From positions 124,001 to 188,000 of the forward strand of contig JOAZ01000010.1 of NCBI GenBank assembly GCA_000720535.1: a DNA stretch of 64,000 nucleotides, in the 5' to 3' direction. This document shows positions 16,390-23,730 of the stretch, piece after piece. Origin of the DNA: Streptomyces halstedii (GTDB taxonomy: Bacteria > Actinomycetota > Actinomycetes > Streptomycetales > Streptomycetaceae). Below the pieces are notes generated by a model. That model made no database searches, had not been told where the DNA came from, and saw only the letters and a list, made by a program, of their open reading frames with translations. The position numbers were made by a program, and so were the translations under genes. Numbering within the stretch: position 1 is the stretch's first letter; each line of letters begins with the position of its first letter.

Positions 16390-16671
16390 GTGTCTAACTT
16401 GGGCACTCGTGCTATTTTGAGGCGTCGTCAGTTGAGGTCAGGGGTATGTGGGGCGGGTCCGACTCCCGTAGCGCTGATCTTGGTGCTCGTTTTGGTCGCG
16501 GTTGGTCTGAATTACGGAATCCAGTCCCTGAAGAGAAACAAGCCGGAGTCCGAGTCCATCTTCGAACGAAAGGAGTGCATCATGACACAAATCAGGATGA
16601 CATTGATCGCGGGCATGGAAGTGGCCGAAGCGATCGCCACGAACAGCGTTGCCGGCGCACTCCTTACCTGA
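16390..16671 (+). CDS. Small membrane peptide, start uncertain (16390 or 16582)
   Basis: Two readings share one frame. The long one (93 residues, GTG at 16390) contains a clear membrane helix VALILVLVLVAVGLNYGI followed by LKRNKPESESIFERKEC. The short one is a 29-residue peptide beginning MTQIRMTLIAGMEVAEAIAT at ATG 16582, which has the better ribosome-binding site (AAAGGAG, six bases upstream). A textbook terminator follows the stop, arguing that some gene is expressed here. If the long form is right it could be a Spd-like or small anchor protein; if the short one, a peptide effector or truncated remnant. I cannot decide between them. Confidence 0.45.
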   Translation: MSNLGTRAILRRRQLRSGVCGAGPTPVALILVLVLVAVGLNYGIQSLKRNKPESESIFERKECIMTQIRMTLIAGMEVAEAIATNSVAGALLT

Positions 16672-16680
16672 GCTGACGAA

Positions 16681-16724
16681 CAAGAGCCCCGCATGTGCAA
16701 GCGCGGGGCTCTTGCTGTTTTTTT
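16681..16724 (+). terminator. Rho-independent terminator with T-run
   Basis: CAAGAGCCCCGC (16681-16692) pairs perfectly with 16703-16714, followed by CTG and seven T (16718-16724). This canonical form is rare in Streptomyces and fits foreign DNA. Confidence 0.92.
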
Positions 16725-16738
16725 CGCTAATCTCCAGC

Positions 16739-16951
16739 TTAGGCAACCTTCGAGATTGAGTACCGGTCCTTGATTGTGCGAGCGAAGTAGCGGCCGTGGC
16801 TTGAAGCCGACATCAGGCCGCTATGGACACTCTCCGGGACGGAAAAATACCTGTAGATCCCAGAGCGAAATTCGATCTCTAGCACCATCTCTGCCGGTAC
16901 GTAGCCGACCGATATGATGTTGGAAGAGGTAACTGGAAGTCTCTCCGTCAC
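16739..16951 (-). CDS. KTSC-domain protein
   Basis: This 70-residue protein is a single KTSC domain. It has VTSSNIISVGYVPAEMVLEI, then FRSGIYRYFSVPESV and SSHGRYFARTIKDRYSISKV, which cover the Tyr-x-Tyr, VPE and GRYF-x-x-x-IK-x-x-Y conserved positions. KTSC was named from lysyl-tRNA synthetase C-termini and is thought to bind nucleic acid, but its role as a free-standing protein is not established. Its ATG overlaps the OLD stop (ATGA), so both are made from one mRNA, with OLD first. The tight coupling suggests the two proteins act together or in fixed ratio. The gene is visibly more AT-rich than the chromosome. Confidence 0.82.
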   Translation of the reverse strand: MTERLPVTSSNIISVGYVPAEMVLEIEFRSGIYRYFSVPESVHSGLMSASSHGRYFARTIKDRYSISKVA

Positions 16952-18849
16952 TGCCCCTGTCTCGCCATGGCTTTTACATTCTGGATGATCTGCTTAATGA
17001 CGAACGGCGGTTCTCCACTTGCCTCGAATGCTGCTCGTGCGTAGGTGTAGGTGTTCTTCTCGCTGTACCCGATGCCGGATTGAATCAGTTCCTCCACCTT
17101 CTCTCCCCACTCGGGCCAATCGGATTTAAGCGTCGCCTCCAGGCAGTCTGCGAATACTGCGTAGCCAATATCTGCGTGAGTGGGAGGCAGATCTGAAATT
17201 CTCGATTGTCCGAGATACATGAGAAGGCGGTGATTCTCCGCACGCTCATTCAGTTCTGCATTGCGGATATCTCGCGATTTCCTTCCATTCTTTTCCATTC
17301 GGGCGCCAACCCCGGAATCGGCGTCAAATACTGCGAAACATGGAATTCCGAGCAGCGTAAGGACGGCGTGGCTTAGGTAGATAGCTGTCTTGTGGCCGGC
17401 CTCGGCAACATGAACGCCTTCCACCGCCAACGGAGCTCCATCGCGTGTAGCGGCTCCTTCCAGGACCGCCTTATCAGTTTCCCCCTCCACTAGGACAACG
17501 GAAGAGGCGAAGAGGGCCTCAGGTAGCCTGTTTAGAATCGCCGCCCCAATTTGCTTGCGAACTCGCTCCTCAGGCACGAAACCTGACAACTTCTCGATCA
17601 CGTCATCAACTCGCACATGGGCAATGGAAATGGCCCTGTGGCTGGAACTGTTCCGCACACGGCTGATTCGGCGGATTTCGTGAAAGTGATGCGGGTCAAC
17701 GAAGATCGGATTATGGGTGGCGTATGCCACTTGGGCCATTTGGTTCGGATCTTCAGCGATCTTACGTAGCACCTGAGAGAAGGCTCGGGCCTGTACGGGA
17801 TGCTGGTATAGCTCTGGCTCCTCGATGGCCAAGCACACAGCCTTGGATCGCGATCCTTCGCCGCCACGATCCGAAAGAAGTTTTAGTGCGGCAATAATCA
17901 TGGCACGCTGAAATCCGTGCCCTTGACGCTCGACGGTTGTTTCGACAGGGCCATCAATAATATTCACCTTGAAGGATGCCCTGACGGGCTTGTAAGGGTT
18001 GTCGACTGGCGAAATCGTCACGCTTCTACCTGCCGAGAAAACCTCGACTGCCTTGGTTAGTTCTTTGGAGATTAGATCCAACTGCGGGGCAAAGTTTTTG
18101 GTTGAAATGCGCGCCCGTTCCAGATTCAATCGTGCATCGAGATCCGCCAATTCGGCATCAGCGATCTTTCTGTCCACGGCGCGTTCGATGATTCGCCCGA
18201 AAATCGCAGATCGGGCGTCAGTGGATTCCTCAAGCGCGCGCAGGTCTGCGCTCACGAGGATGAATTCGAATAGGCTTGCGAGCTTCCCCTTTCCGGCAAA
18301 GCCGAAGAAGTTATTTGCCTGGATGTCGGACTCTACGAGCCTGTCGGGGTGATTTCTTTCCCAAGCGATCATTGCCTCTTCCACCAGTGCTTCACTGCCA
18401 GCTGATGGAAGTTCAAGATCGGGCCGTTCCTCGCGTAGCGAATTGTAAGCTTTTCGCTTGGAGGTAGCGTTTGGCTGACTGCGGACCGCTTCGAATGGCG
18501 GGAAGGTCATCCCTTTTCCGGTGATCTTGTCATCGCCATTATCCCATGTGCGCCAAATGATGAGACGGTCCACCCCGTCGGGGGTGTAGTGGCCTAGCTC
18601 TTCCCGATCTTGCGTGGTGAGTGAGTCGAACTCAACTTCCACACGGATGCGACTGCTGCCTGCCTCAACGCACAGATCGTCGAGATCTAGGGATGTTCCC
18701 TTTTCTCCGTTGAAGAACCAATCGAGCGCGCGCAAGATAGTTGATTTGCCAACTCCGTTGGGGCCGATGATGGAAGTGACACCATCAAACCGTACTTCGG
18801 CCAACTGAAGGCAGCGGAAATTCTCAATCCGCGCTCGGATCATCCTCAT
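16948..18849 (-). CDS. OLD-family ATP-dependent endonuclease (ATPase plus TOPRIM)
   Basis: The 633-residue protein has an ABC/SMC-like ATPase split around a helical insertion, then a TOPRIM nuclease. Visible are Walker A GPNGVGKST (29-37), a signature-like VERQGHGFQRAMI, Walker B VCLAIEEPELYQHP and the switch His in YATHNP. TOPRIM residues are Glu in VVLVEGETDKAV and the DxD of FAVFDADSG, so both active sites look intact. OLD proteins cleave or nick DNA and many, including phage P2 Old and GajA of Gabija, act in phage exclusion. No GajB-like UvrD helicase or reverse transcriptase is adjacent, so it is not Gabija. It is coupled to the KTSC gene. A GAAC-N4-GTTC box lies 90 bases upstream. Confidence 0.9.
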   Translation of the reverse strand: MRMIRARIENFRCLQLAEVRFDGVTSIIGPNGVGKSTILRALDWFFNGEKGTSLDLDDLCVEAGSSRIRVEVEFDSLTTQDREELGHYTPDGVDRLIIWRTWDNGDDKITGKGMTFPPFEAVRSQPNATSKRKAYNSLREERPDLELPSAGSEALVEEAMIAWERNHPDRLVESDIQANNFFGFAGKGKLASLFEFILVSADLRALEESTDARSAIFGRIIERAVDRKIADAELADLDARLNLERARISTKNFAPQLDLISKELTKAVEVFSAGRSVTISPVDNPYKPVRASFKVNIIDGPVETTVERQGHGFQRAMIIAALKLLSDRGGEGSRSKAVCLAIEEPELYQHPVQARAFSQVLRKIAEDPNQMAQVAYATHNPIFVDPHHFHEIRRISRVRNSSSHRAISIAHVRVDDVIEKLSGFVPEERVRKQIGAAILNRLPEALFASSVVLVEGETDKAVLEGAATRDGAPLAVEGVHVAEAGHKTAIYLSHAVLTLLGIPCFAVFDADSGVGARMEKNGRKSRDIRNAELNERAENHRLLMYLGQSRISDLPPTHADIGYAVFADCLEATLKSDWPEWGEKVEELIQSGIGYSEKNTYTYARAAFEASGEPPFVIKQIIQNVKAMARQGQ

Positions 18850-18938
18850 GCCAACTAATCATGGAGCCGGTCTCTGGCCACAGGCAACCCATTTCTCCAT
18901 ATCGGCAACTTTGACAACTTTAGTCTGACTAGTTACAA

Positions 18939-18950
18939 GAACCTGTGTTC
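18939..18950 (-). promoter_or_regulatory. LexA-like core upstream of OLD-KTSC
   Basis: GAAC-CTGT-GTTC is a perfect inverted repeat matching the GAAC-N4-GTTC core of actinobacterial SOS boxes. The flanks (AA and TA) differ from the usual TC and GA. It is 90 bases before the OLD start, in an AT-rich stretch that probably holds the promoter. Confidence 0.42.
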
Positions 18951-19288
18951 TAATATGCTGCCAGTCTGGGCGGTAGGAGCAGACCGGTTGCGACGTGCCC
19001 CAACTCGGATTCAAGCGGTTGACTGCTCTGCATATGCTTCTGGGCAGCAAGACTGGTGCGGAGGCGGGAAGCCGGGTCGGCCTGGTGTGGTGGAAGTCTG
19101 CATCCGACTCGTCCTGGTCGCTGCGAGTCCGCCCCTGATGCGCGAGGCCAGGTCGAACCGCCGTTACACCATCGCTCGGAGGTGACGGCAGCCTTGACGG
19201 CAACGACGGCACATGGGCGCACATGATCGCCAATCTGTGCAAACGGAGTGAGGGGCCGCAGACAGTCTTCACAGTGCGGTGCCCGATC
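18951..19288. other. Non-coding right end of the island
   Basis: I see no convincing gene in these 338 bases. The stretch holds the repeated TGACGGCA motifs (19183-19211) and runs into attR. Confidence 0.55.
19183..19211 (+). repeat. TGACGGCA repeats near attR (possible integrase arm sites)
   Basis: TGACGGCA occurs at 19183-19190 and 19195-19202, with a one-mismatch copy CGACGGCA at 19204-19211. They mirror the pair near attL and lie about 80 bases inside the right end. Confidence 0.5.
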
Positions 19289-19338
19289 CTACGGATCAGA
19301 AGGTTGCAGGTTCGAATCCTGCCGAGTGCACAGCAAGC
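19289..19338 (+). repeat. attR: displaced 3' end of the original tRNA-Arg
   Basis: This is identical over 50 bases to 12472-12521. It lacks the tRNA 5' half, so it is not a tRNA gene. Confidence 0.93.
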
Positions 19339-19372
19339 CAGAGGCCCTCAGGAGAAATCCTGGGGGCCTCTG
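19339..19372 (+). terminator. Original tRNA-Arg terminator, stranded at attR
   Basis: CAGAGGCCCTCAGGA (19339-19353) pairs with 19358-19372 (15 bp, one G-T pair, 4-nt loop). It shares its first bases with the element-borne terminator at attL. Confidence 0.82.
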
Positions 19373-19474
19373 TCGTGTGGCGTGACGGACAGCGGTTGAC
19401 GACGACCTCTTCCGGGGCGGCCATCGAATCGCTGGGCGTCGTCGGCCGCCTCCGGGAACCATCGCCCCGCCAGA

Positions 19475-20008
19475 TCAGCGGATCGCCTCGTCCATGAGGA
19501 CGTAGAGCAGTCCGACCAGGGAGCCGCTGCTGATGATCTCGCGGCGGTCGATCATGCCCCGTACGTCGGCCAGCGGGATCCACTCGATCCGGTCCGACTC
19601 GTTCTTCTCGGTCGGCGGTCCCTTGTACGTCGCGCCGTCCGCCCGGAAGACGTGGTGCTGGGAGTCGGTGATGCCGTTGGCGGGCTCGGCGTAGATCAGC
19701 GGCTTGACGGGGCCGGGCCGCCAGCCGGTTTCCTCCAGAACCTCACGGGCCGCCGCGTCGGCCGGCGTCTCGCCTTCCTCGACCAGGCCCATGGGCAGCT
19801 CCCACGCCCAGGCGTCCGTGATGAAGCGGTGGCGCCACATCATCAGGACCTCACGCCGCTCGTTGACCACGGCCGCCACCGCCAGGTGCCGGAGCTTGAC
19901 GACGTGGTGCTCCCAGCGGTTGCCGTCCGGCGTCTCGACGTCGGTGAGCCAGAGGTTCACCCAGTCGTTCTCGTAGATCGGACGTTCCCCGTGGATCTTC
20001 CACCGCAT
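19475..20008 (-). CDS. NUDIX hydrolase (ADP-ribose pyrophosphatase-like)
   Basis: The 177-residue protein contains a full Nudix box: GLVEEGETPADAAAREVL followed by EETGW. Upstream strands read HHVVKLRHLAVAAVVNERRE and WRHRFITDAWAWELP. The ELP before the Nudix box and the overall length fit ADP-ribose/GDP-mannose pyrophosphatase-like enzymes that clear nucleoside-diphosphate sugars. The ATG start is used. It is chromosomal, about 135 bases outside attR, and unrelated in sequence to the NUDIX gene on the island. The substrate cannot be fixed from sequence alone. Confidence 0.86.
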   Translation of the reverse strand: MRWKIHGERPIYENDWVNLWLTDVETPDGNRWEHHVVKLRHLAVAAVVNERREVLMMWRHRFITDAWAWELPMGLVEEGETPADAAAREVLEETGWRPGPVKPLIYAEPANGITDSQHHVFRADGATYKGPPTEKNESDRIEWIPLADVRGMIDRREIISSGSLVGLLYVLMDEAIR

Positions 20009-20088
20009 CCTGCGGCCCCTCTCGATCGGCCTCCAGGGTCTCAGGCCGAGTCGGCGGGGGCGCGCAGGTCCAGGCCCTTGGGGTCCGT

Positions 20089-20757
20089 TCAGTTGAAGGG
20101 GACGGCGTCCGTCGGGACGGTGTGCCAGTTGGTGACGATCGGGTCCTCGACGGTGATGGTGCCGACCCGCAGCGAAACCGGGTCGGGGTCGTCGTTGGTG
20201 ACGGAGACGATGATGCTGTCCAGTTCCTTGCCACCGTCCGAGTTGGTGGTCTTCGGGTTCACCCCGGCGTACGCGGTGGTGCCCCCGCTCAGCGTGATCT
20301 GCTGGCCGACCGACTGCTCCGCGGGGCCCGCCTCGGTGCCGTCGGAGCCGAACGCCACGACCGGAAGCGCGGCCGGCAGGACACAGGTGATCCCCGGCTT
20401 CGCCTTCGCCATGACCAGGATGTAGCCGCCGGCCTGGGTCTCGGACCTGCTGCTCCAGGAGATGTCGTTGGAGCCGCAGCTCTGCCCGACCGGCTCCCGC
20501 TTGCCGTTGCCGGTGTCGGCGCCTGAGCCCGCTCCGTCCTCGGTTCCCTTGCCCGTCGTGTCGGAGCCCTTGTCGGAGCCCTCACCGCTGCCCGAACTCG
20601 ACGGGCTGGCCGCGTCGGCGGCCGGAGCGGCGGACGGGGAGCCCTGGGCGGCGCCGGTGTCCGTCGCCGTGTCCCCGTCCTCGCACGCCGTCATCAGCAG
20701 CATGCCGCCCACGAGGGCTGCGGAGACGAGAAAGGCCTTGCGACGGTTGCCGGACAT
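20089..20757 (-). CDS. Secreted lipoprotein with DUF4232-like domain
   Basis: The 222-residue precursor has a lipobox LLMTAC (Cys25) after a basic and hydrophobic signal, so it should be anchored in the outer leaflet of the membrane. A low-complexity Ser/Gly/Asp/Thr linker (about 27-85) leads to a beta-rich domain with SCGSNDISWSSRSE, GGYILVMAKAK, ITLSGGTTAYAGVNP and a second Cys (GITCVLP). This matches the DUF4232 type common in Streptomyces lipoproteins, whose function is unknown. Two cysteines in the domain may form a disulfide. The ATG start is preceded by a purine-rich stretch. It stands alone. Confidence 0.82.
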   Translation of the reverse strand: MSGNRRKAFLVSAALVGGMLLMTACEDGDTATDTGAAQGSPSAAPAADAASPSSSGSGEGSDKGSDTTGKGTEDGAGSGADTGNGKREPVGQSCGSNDISWSSRSETQAGGYILVMAKAKPGITCVLPAALPVVAFGSDGTEAGPAEQSVGQQITLSGGTTAYAGVNPKTTNSDGGKELDSIIVSVTNDDPDPVSLRVGTITVEDPIVTNWHTVPTDAVPFN

Positions 20758-21012
20758 GAAATCCCCTTGGTCATCAGTGGTTGAGGCCGACGCGGTCTCG
20801 GCTGCTCGGTGCTCGTTCGATCACTATGAGGGGGCGGGGGACCTAGGGGATACCGTCGCCGTCGTTCCAGGACAACGCTGTCGCAGACTGGTGACACGGT
20901 CACCGAGCGAGTGGCCCGGCCCCGCCGGGCCCGGCCTGCTCGGCGACGCCGGCAAGGGCGGCAAGGACAGTGAGGACGGCGCGCTGTCAGTCCTGTGGTG
21001 AAGCCTGGGCGC

Positions 21013-21561
21013 ATGGAGTTCTTCTGCTACCACCGTGACCGCCCTGACTCGATGAAGCGGCGCGACGAGCTGCTGGAGGAGCACTGGGCCTATATGGACC
21101 GGTACGCCGAGCAGTTGATCGCCCGTGGGCCGACCTTCGTCGGCGAGATAGCCACCGGCAGCGTGCACATGGTGGACCTCCCGGACGCCGCCGCCGCCCG
21201 TGCGTTCGCCTTCGACGAGCCCAACTACCAGGACGGCGTGTACCGGGACGTGCTGCTCCGCAGGTGGCACAACGCGCTGGGGCGCACCATGTGGGACTTC
21301 CCCGGCGGACGGAGCGGCGGCAACCGCTATCTGGTGCTCGGGCTCGGGCTGGGGTCGGGGGAGGCGGCCGACCTGTCGGTGCCGGAGGACCGGGAGAGGC
21401 TGATCGCGTACGGGCCGCTGCTGTCGGACGACGGTGACCGCTGGCTGGGGACGGTGGCACTGCTGTGCGCGCCGGACCCGGACGCGGCACGCGCCGTCCT
21501 GACCTCGGACCGGTACGCCGACATCGAGGTCCACGACTGGGAGTTCGGCGGCCGGCGGTGA
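21013..21561 (+). CDS. YCII-domain protein
   Basis: The protein is about 182 residues. The N-terminal part reads MEFFCYHRDRPDSMKRRDEL and LLEEHWAYMDRYAEQLIARG, then GSVHMVDLPDAAAARAFAFDEPNYQDGVY. That is the ferredoxin-like YCII fold with the usual H-x-x-Y and D-P-like positions. A second, similar half follows with HWEF-type ending, so the protein may be a fused double domain. YCII proteins are thought to bind small ligands or act as isomerase/dehalogenase-like enzymes; nothing more precise is supported. ATG at 21013 was chosen because it begins the conserved block. GTG at 20995 and 20998 are in frame alternatives. Confidence 0.72.
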   Translation: MEFFCYHRDRPDSMKRRDELLEEHWAYMDRYAEQLIARGPTFVGEIATGSVHMVDLPDAAAARAFAFDEPNYQDGVYRDVLLRRWHNALGRTMWDFPGGRSGGNRYLVLGLGLGSGEAADLSVPEDRERLIAYGPLLSDDGDRWLGTVALLCAPDPDAARAVLTSDRYADIEVHDWEFGGRR

Positions 21562-21582
21562 GGAACCGCTGACGGTGGTGGG

Positions 21583-21622
21583 CGTGCGCCCGTGGTGGCC
21601 GTGCGCCCGTGGTGGCCGTGCG
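21583..21622. repeat. Short tandem repeat upstream of DUF2797 gene
   Basis: GTGCGCCCGTGGTGGCC is repeated back to back, with a third partial copy, in the 150-bp gap between the YCII and DUF2797 genes. Confidence 0.6.
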
Positions 21623-21712
21623 TCGGTTGGTCGTGAACGGGGGGGCGTGGACGGGCAATTGCGAACGGGGTGGTCGTGAACGGCGGCCGTGGTGGATGGA
21701 AGGGCGGTACGC

Positions 21713-22624
21713 GTGGGCTGGCACTGCACCGGGATGAGCTGGCCCCGGGGCGGCCCTGACGGCGGCCCCGTGCTGGGCTGGCGGCGGGACGAGAAGGCCG
21801 TCGGCACGCGGGAGCGGGTCAGCGTCCTGGGGTACGGGAAAGAGCTCGGGTTCCGGGCCGAGGGGGAGCGGCGCTGTGTGGGGGCGCGCGGCAACCCGTG
21901 CCCGGTCGTGGCCGTGGTGCCGGTACGGAGCACGGGGGCCAGGTGCCCCGAGTGCGCGCGGCTGGACCGGGCGCACTCCGTGGCCGCCGACACGCTCGCC
22001 GACGACCCGCGCCCGTACCGCGTCTACCTCGCCTGGTTCGGGCCCGGGATGGTGAAGGTCGGGATCACCCGGGAGTCCCGGGGCGGGGCGCGGCTGCGGG
22101 AGCAGGGGGCGGTGGTGTTCGGGTGGCTGGGGCGCGGGCCGTTGATGGCCGCCCGCCGCACGGAGGAGCTGCTGCGCGCCGCTCTCGGCGTGCCCGACCG
22201 GATCCCGTACGCGGGCAAACGGGCGGTACGGGGCGGGCTGCCGGGGCCGGTGGAGCGGGCCGCCGAGGTCGAGGACCTGTACCGGCGGGCGGTGGCGCTG
22301 GAGGGGGCCGGGTGGCCGGAGGCCCTGGAGCGGTTGCCGTTCGAGGCGGTGGACCACGGCGGCGTGTTCGGGCTGGAGGGCCTCGACGTGGCGGCGGCCC
22401 CGGTACGGGCCGTGACCGGCCTTGTGGGCGGCGGTGTCGTGGCCGGGCGCCTGGTGGCGGCGGCCGGGCCCGATCTGTACCTGGAGACCCCGTCCGACGG
22501 GACCGTCGTCCTGGACACCCGGCTGATCACCGGCTGGGAGCTCGCCGGTGCCGACGCGCGCGCCGGGGTGGGCGTGCCGCTCGTCGCCGTGGGGGCCGGT
22601 GGGGTGCAGGACGGGCTGTTCTGA
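21713..22624 (+). CDS. DUF2797 protein
   Basis: The protein is about 303 residues. It starts GWHCTGMSWPRGGP and has paired cysteine motifs RRCVGARGNPCP and ARCPECARLD, which could form a zinc site. A GIY-YIG-like strand pattern follows, YRVYLAWFGPGMVKVGITRE, and then a long C-terminal region ending in a compact beta domain. This order is that of DUF2797, a widespread family of unknown role in which a nuclease-like activity has been suspected from the GIY-YIG similarity. GTG at 21713 has GGAAGGG upstream and begins the conserved block; GTG at 21689 is in frame. The downstream amidohydrolase is 40 bases away. Confidence 0.78.
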   Translation: MGWHCTGMSWPRGGPDGGPVLGWRRDEKAVGTRERVSVLGYGKELGFRAEGERRCVGARGNPCPVVAVVPVRSTGARCPECARLDRAHSVAADTLADDPRPYRVYLAWFGPGMVKVGITRESRGGARLREQGAVVFGWLGRGPLMAARRTEELLRAALGVPDRIPYAGKRAVRGGLPGPVERAAEVEDLYRRAVALEGAGWPEALERLPFEAVDHGGVFGLEGLDVAAAPVRAVTGLVGGGVVAGRLVAAAGPDLYLETPSDGTVVLDTRLITGWELAGADARAGVGVPLVAVGAGGVQDGLF

Positions 22625-22664
22625 GATCGTCGCGGGCAGGCGAGGAGAGCGGAGGGCGGGACGG

Positions 22665-23540
22665 ATGGACAAGGACGACCGTGACGACGTCGTGCGGTTC
22701 TGGGAGCGGCTCGGGCTGCCCGGGATCATCGACGTCCATACGCACTTCATGCCGGAGCGGGTGCTCAGCAAGGTGTGGGCGTACTTCGACTCGGCCGGGC
22801 CGCTGACCGGCATGGAGTGGCCCATCACCTACCGGCAGGACGAGGACGAACGCCTCGCCCTGCTGCGTTCGTTCGGGGTGCTGCGGTTCACCTCCATGCT
22901 CTACCCGCACAAGGCGGGGATGGCCTCCTGGCTGAACGACTGGGCGGCCGGGTTCGCCGCGCGCGTGCCGGACTGCCTGCACACCGCGACGTTCTTCCCG
23001 GAGGAGGGCGTGGACCGCTATGCGCGCCAGGCGGTCGAGGCGGGGGCGCGGGTCTTCAAGTCGCACCTCCAGGTCGGCGCGTACGACGCGAACGACCCGC
23101 TGCTGGAGCCCGTGTGGGGCCTGCTCGCCGAGGCCGGGATCCCGGTGGTCACGCACTGCGGGTCCGGGCCCGCCCCGGGGAAGTACACCGGTCCCGAACC
23201 CATAGGGCGGCTGTTGTCCCGCCATCCGCGGCTGCGGCTGGTGGTGGCGCACATGGGGATGCCGGAGTACGCGGAGTTCCTGGCGCTGGCGGCGGCGTAC
23301 CCCGAGGTGCGGCTGGACACGACGATGGCGTTCACCGACTTCACCGAGGAGTTCACGCCGTTCCCGGCGGACCGGCTCGGCCGGCTCGCGGACCTCGGGG
23401 ACCGGATCCTGCTCGGCACGGACTTCCCCAACATCCCGTATCCGTACGCCCACCAGCTGCACGCCCTGGAGCGGCTGGGGCTGGGTGACGACTGGCTGCG
23501 GGCCGTGTGCCACGGGAACGCGAGCGCGCTGTTCGCCTGA
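22665..23540 (+). CDS. Amidohydrolase family protein
   Basis: The 291-residue protein has the amidohydrolase-2 type TIM barrel. The metal-binding DVHTHFMP is near the N-terminus. HCGSG, RLVVAHMGMPEYAEFL and LLGTDFPNIPYPY carry the remaining metal/catalytic residues. Family members hydrolyse or decarboxylate small cyclic or carboxylated substrates; this one cannot be assigned more precisely. The ATG at 22665 follows GGAGGGCGGG. It lies 40 bases after the DUF2797 gene and is probably co-transcribed with it. No signal peptide is seen, so it acts in the cytoplasm. Confidence 0.85.
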   Translation: MDKDDRDDVVRFWERLGLPGIIDVHTHFMPERVLSKVWAYFDSAGPLTGMEWPITYRQDEDERLALLRSFGVLRFTSMLYPHKAGMASWLNDWAAGFAARVPDCLHTATFFPEEGVDRYARQAVEAGARVFKSHLQVGAYDANDPLLEPVWGLLAEAGIPVVTHCGSGPAPGKYTGPEPIGRLLSRHPRLRLVVAHMGMPEYAEFLALAAAYPEVRLDTTMAFTDFTEEFTPFPADRLGRLADLGDRILLGTDFPNIPYPYAHQLHALERLGLGDDWLRAVCHGNASALFA

Positions 23541-23730
23541 GCCCCCACGCTTCAGCGCCCTTGACTCCCGAACCCCTGGAGCCGCGACCCCCGATCGCCG
23601 TCACCCCGAGCCCGTGGGTCCCCGGTCCCGAACCCCGTTCCGGCCCGAGCGGAAGGCGGCGCACCGGATTCTCAGGAAATTCACAGGTGGGCCCAAGGTC
23701 TCTCTCACCGCCGTCTCACAGCCTTGAGGC

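Larger units (their letters stand above)
12472..19338. mobile_element. Integrase-less genomic island in tRNA-Arg(ACG), about 6.8 kb
   Basis: The element lies between the two 50-bp copies; copy-to-copy distance is 6817 bp. Its base composition is visibly more AT-rich than the flanks, especially at 16.3-19.2 kb. It holds a kinase-like gene, three small leftward genes, an XRE-DUF5919/NUDIX pair, a peptide gene with terminator, and the KTSC/OLD pair. I find no integrase, excisionase, replication or transfer gene. It may be a deletion derivative of a pSAM2-like element or an island moved in trans. Both ends carry repeated TGACGGCA motifs that could be integrase arm sites. Flanking genes read as ordinary Streptomyces chromosome. 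Confidence 0.87.

Noticed and set aside
16948-18849. Gabija system
   Set aside because: GajA-like architecture is present, but no UvrD-like GajB gene lies within the island.
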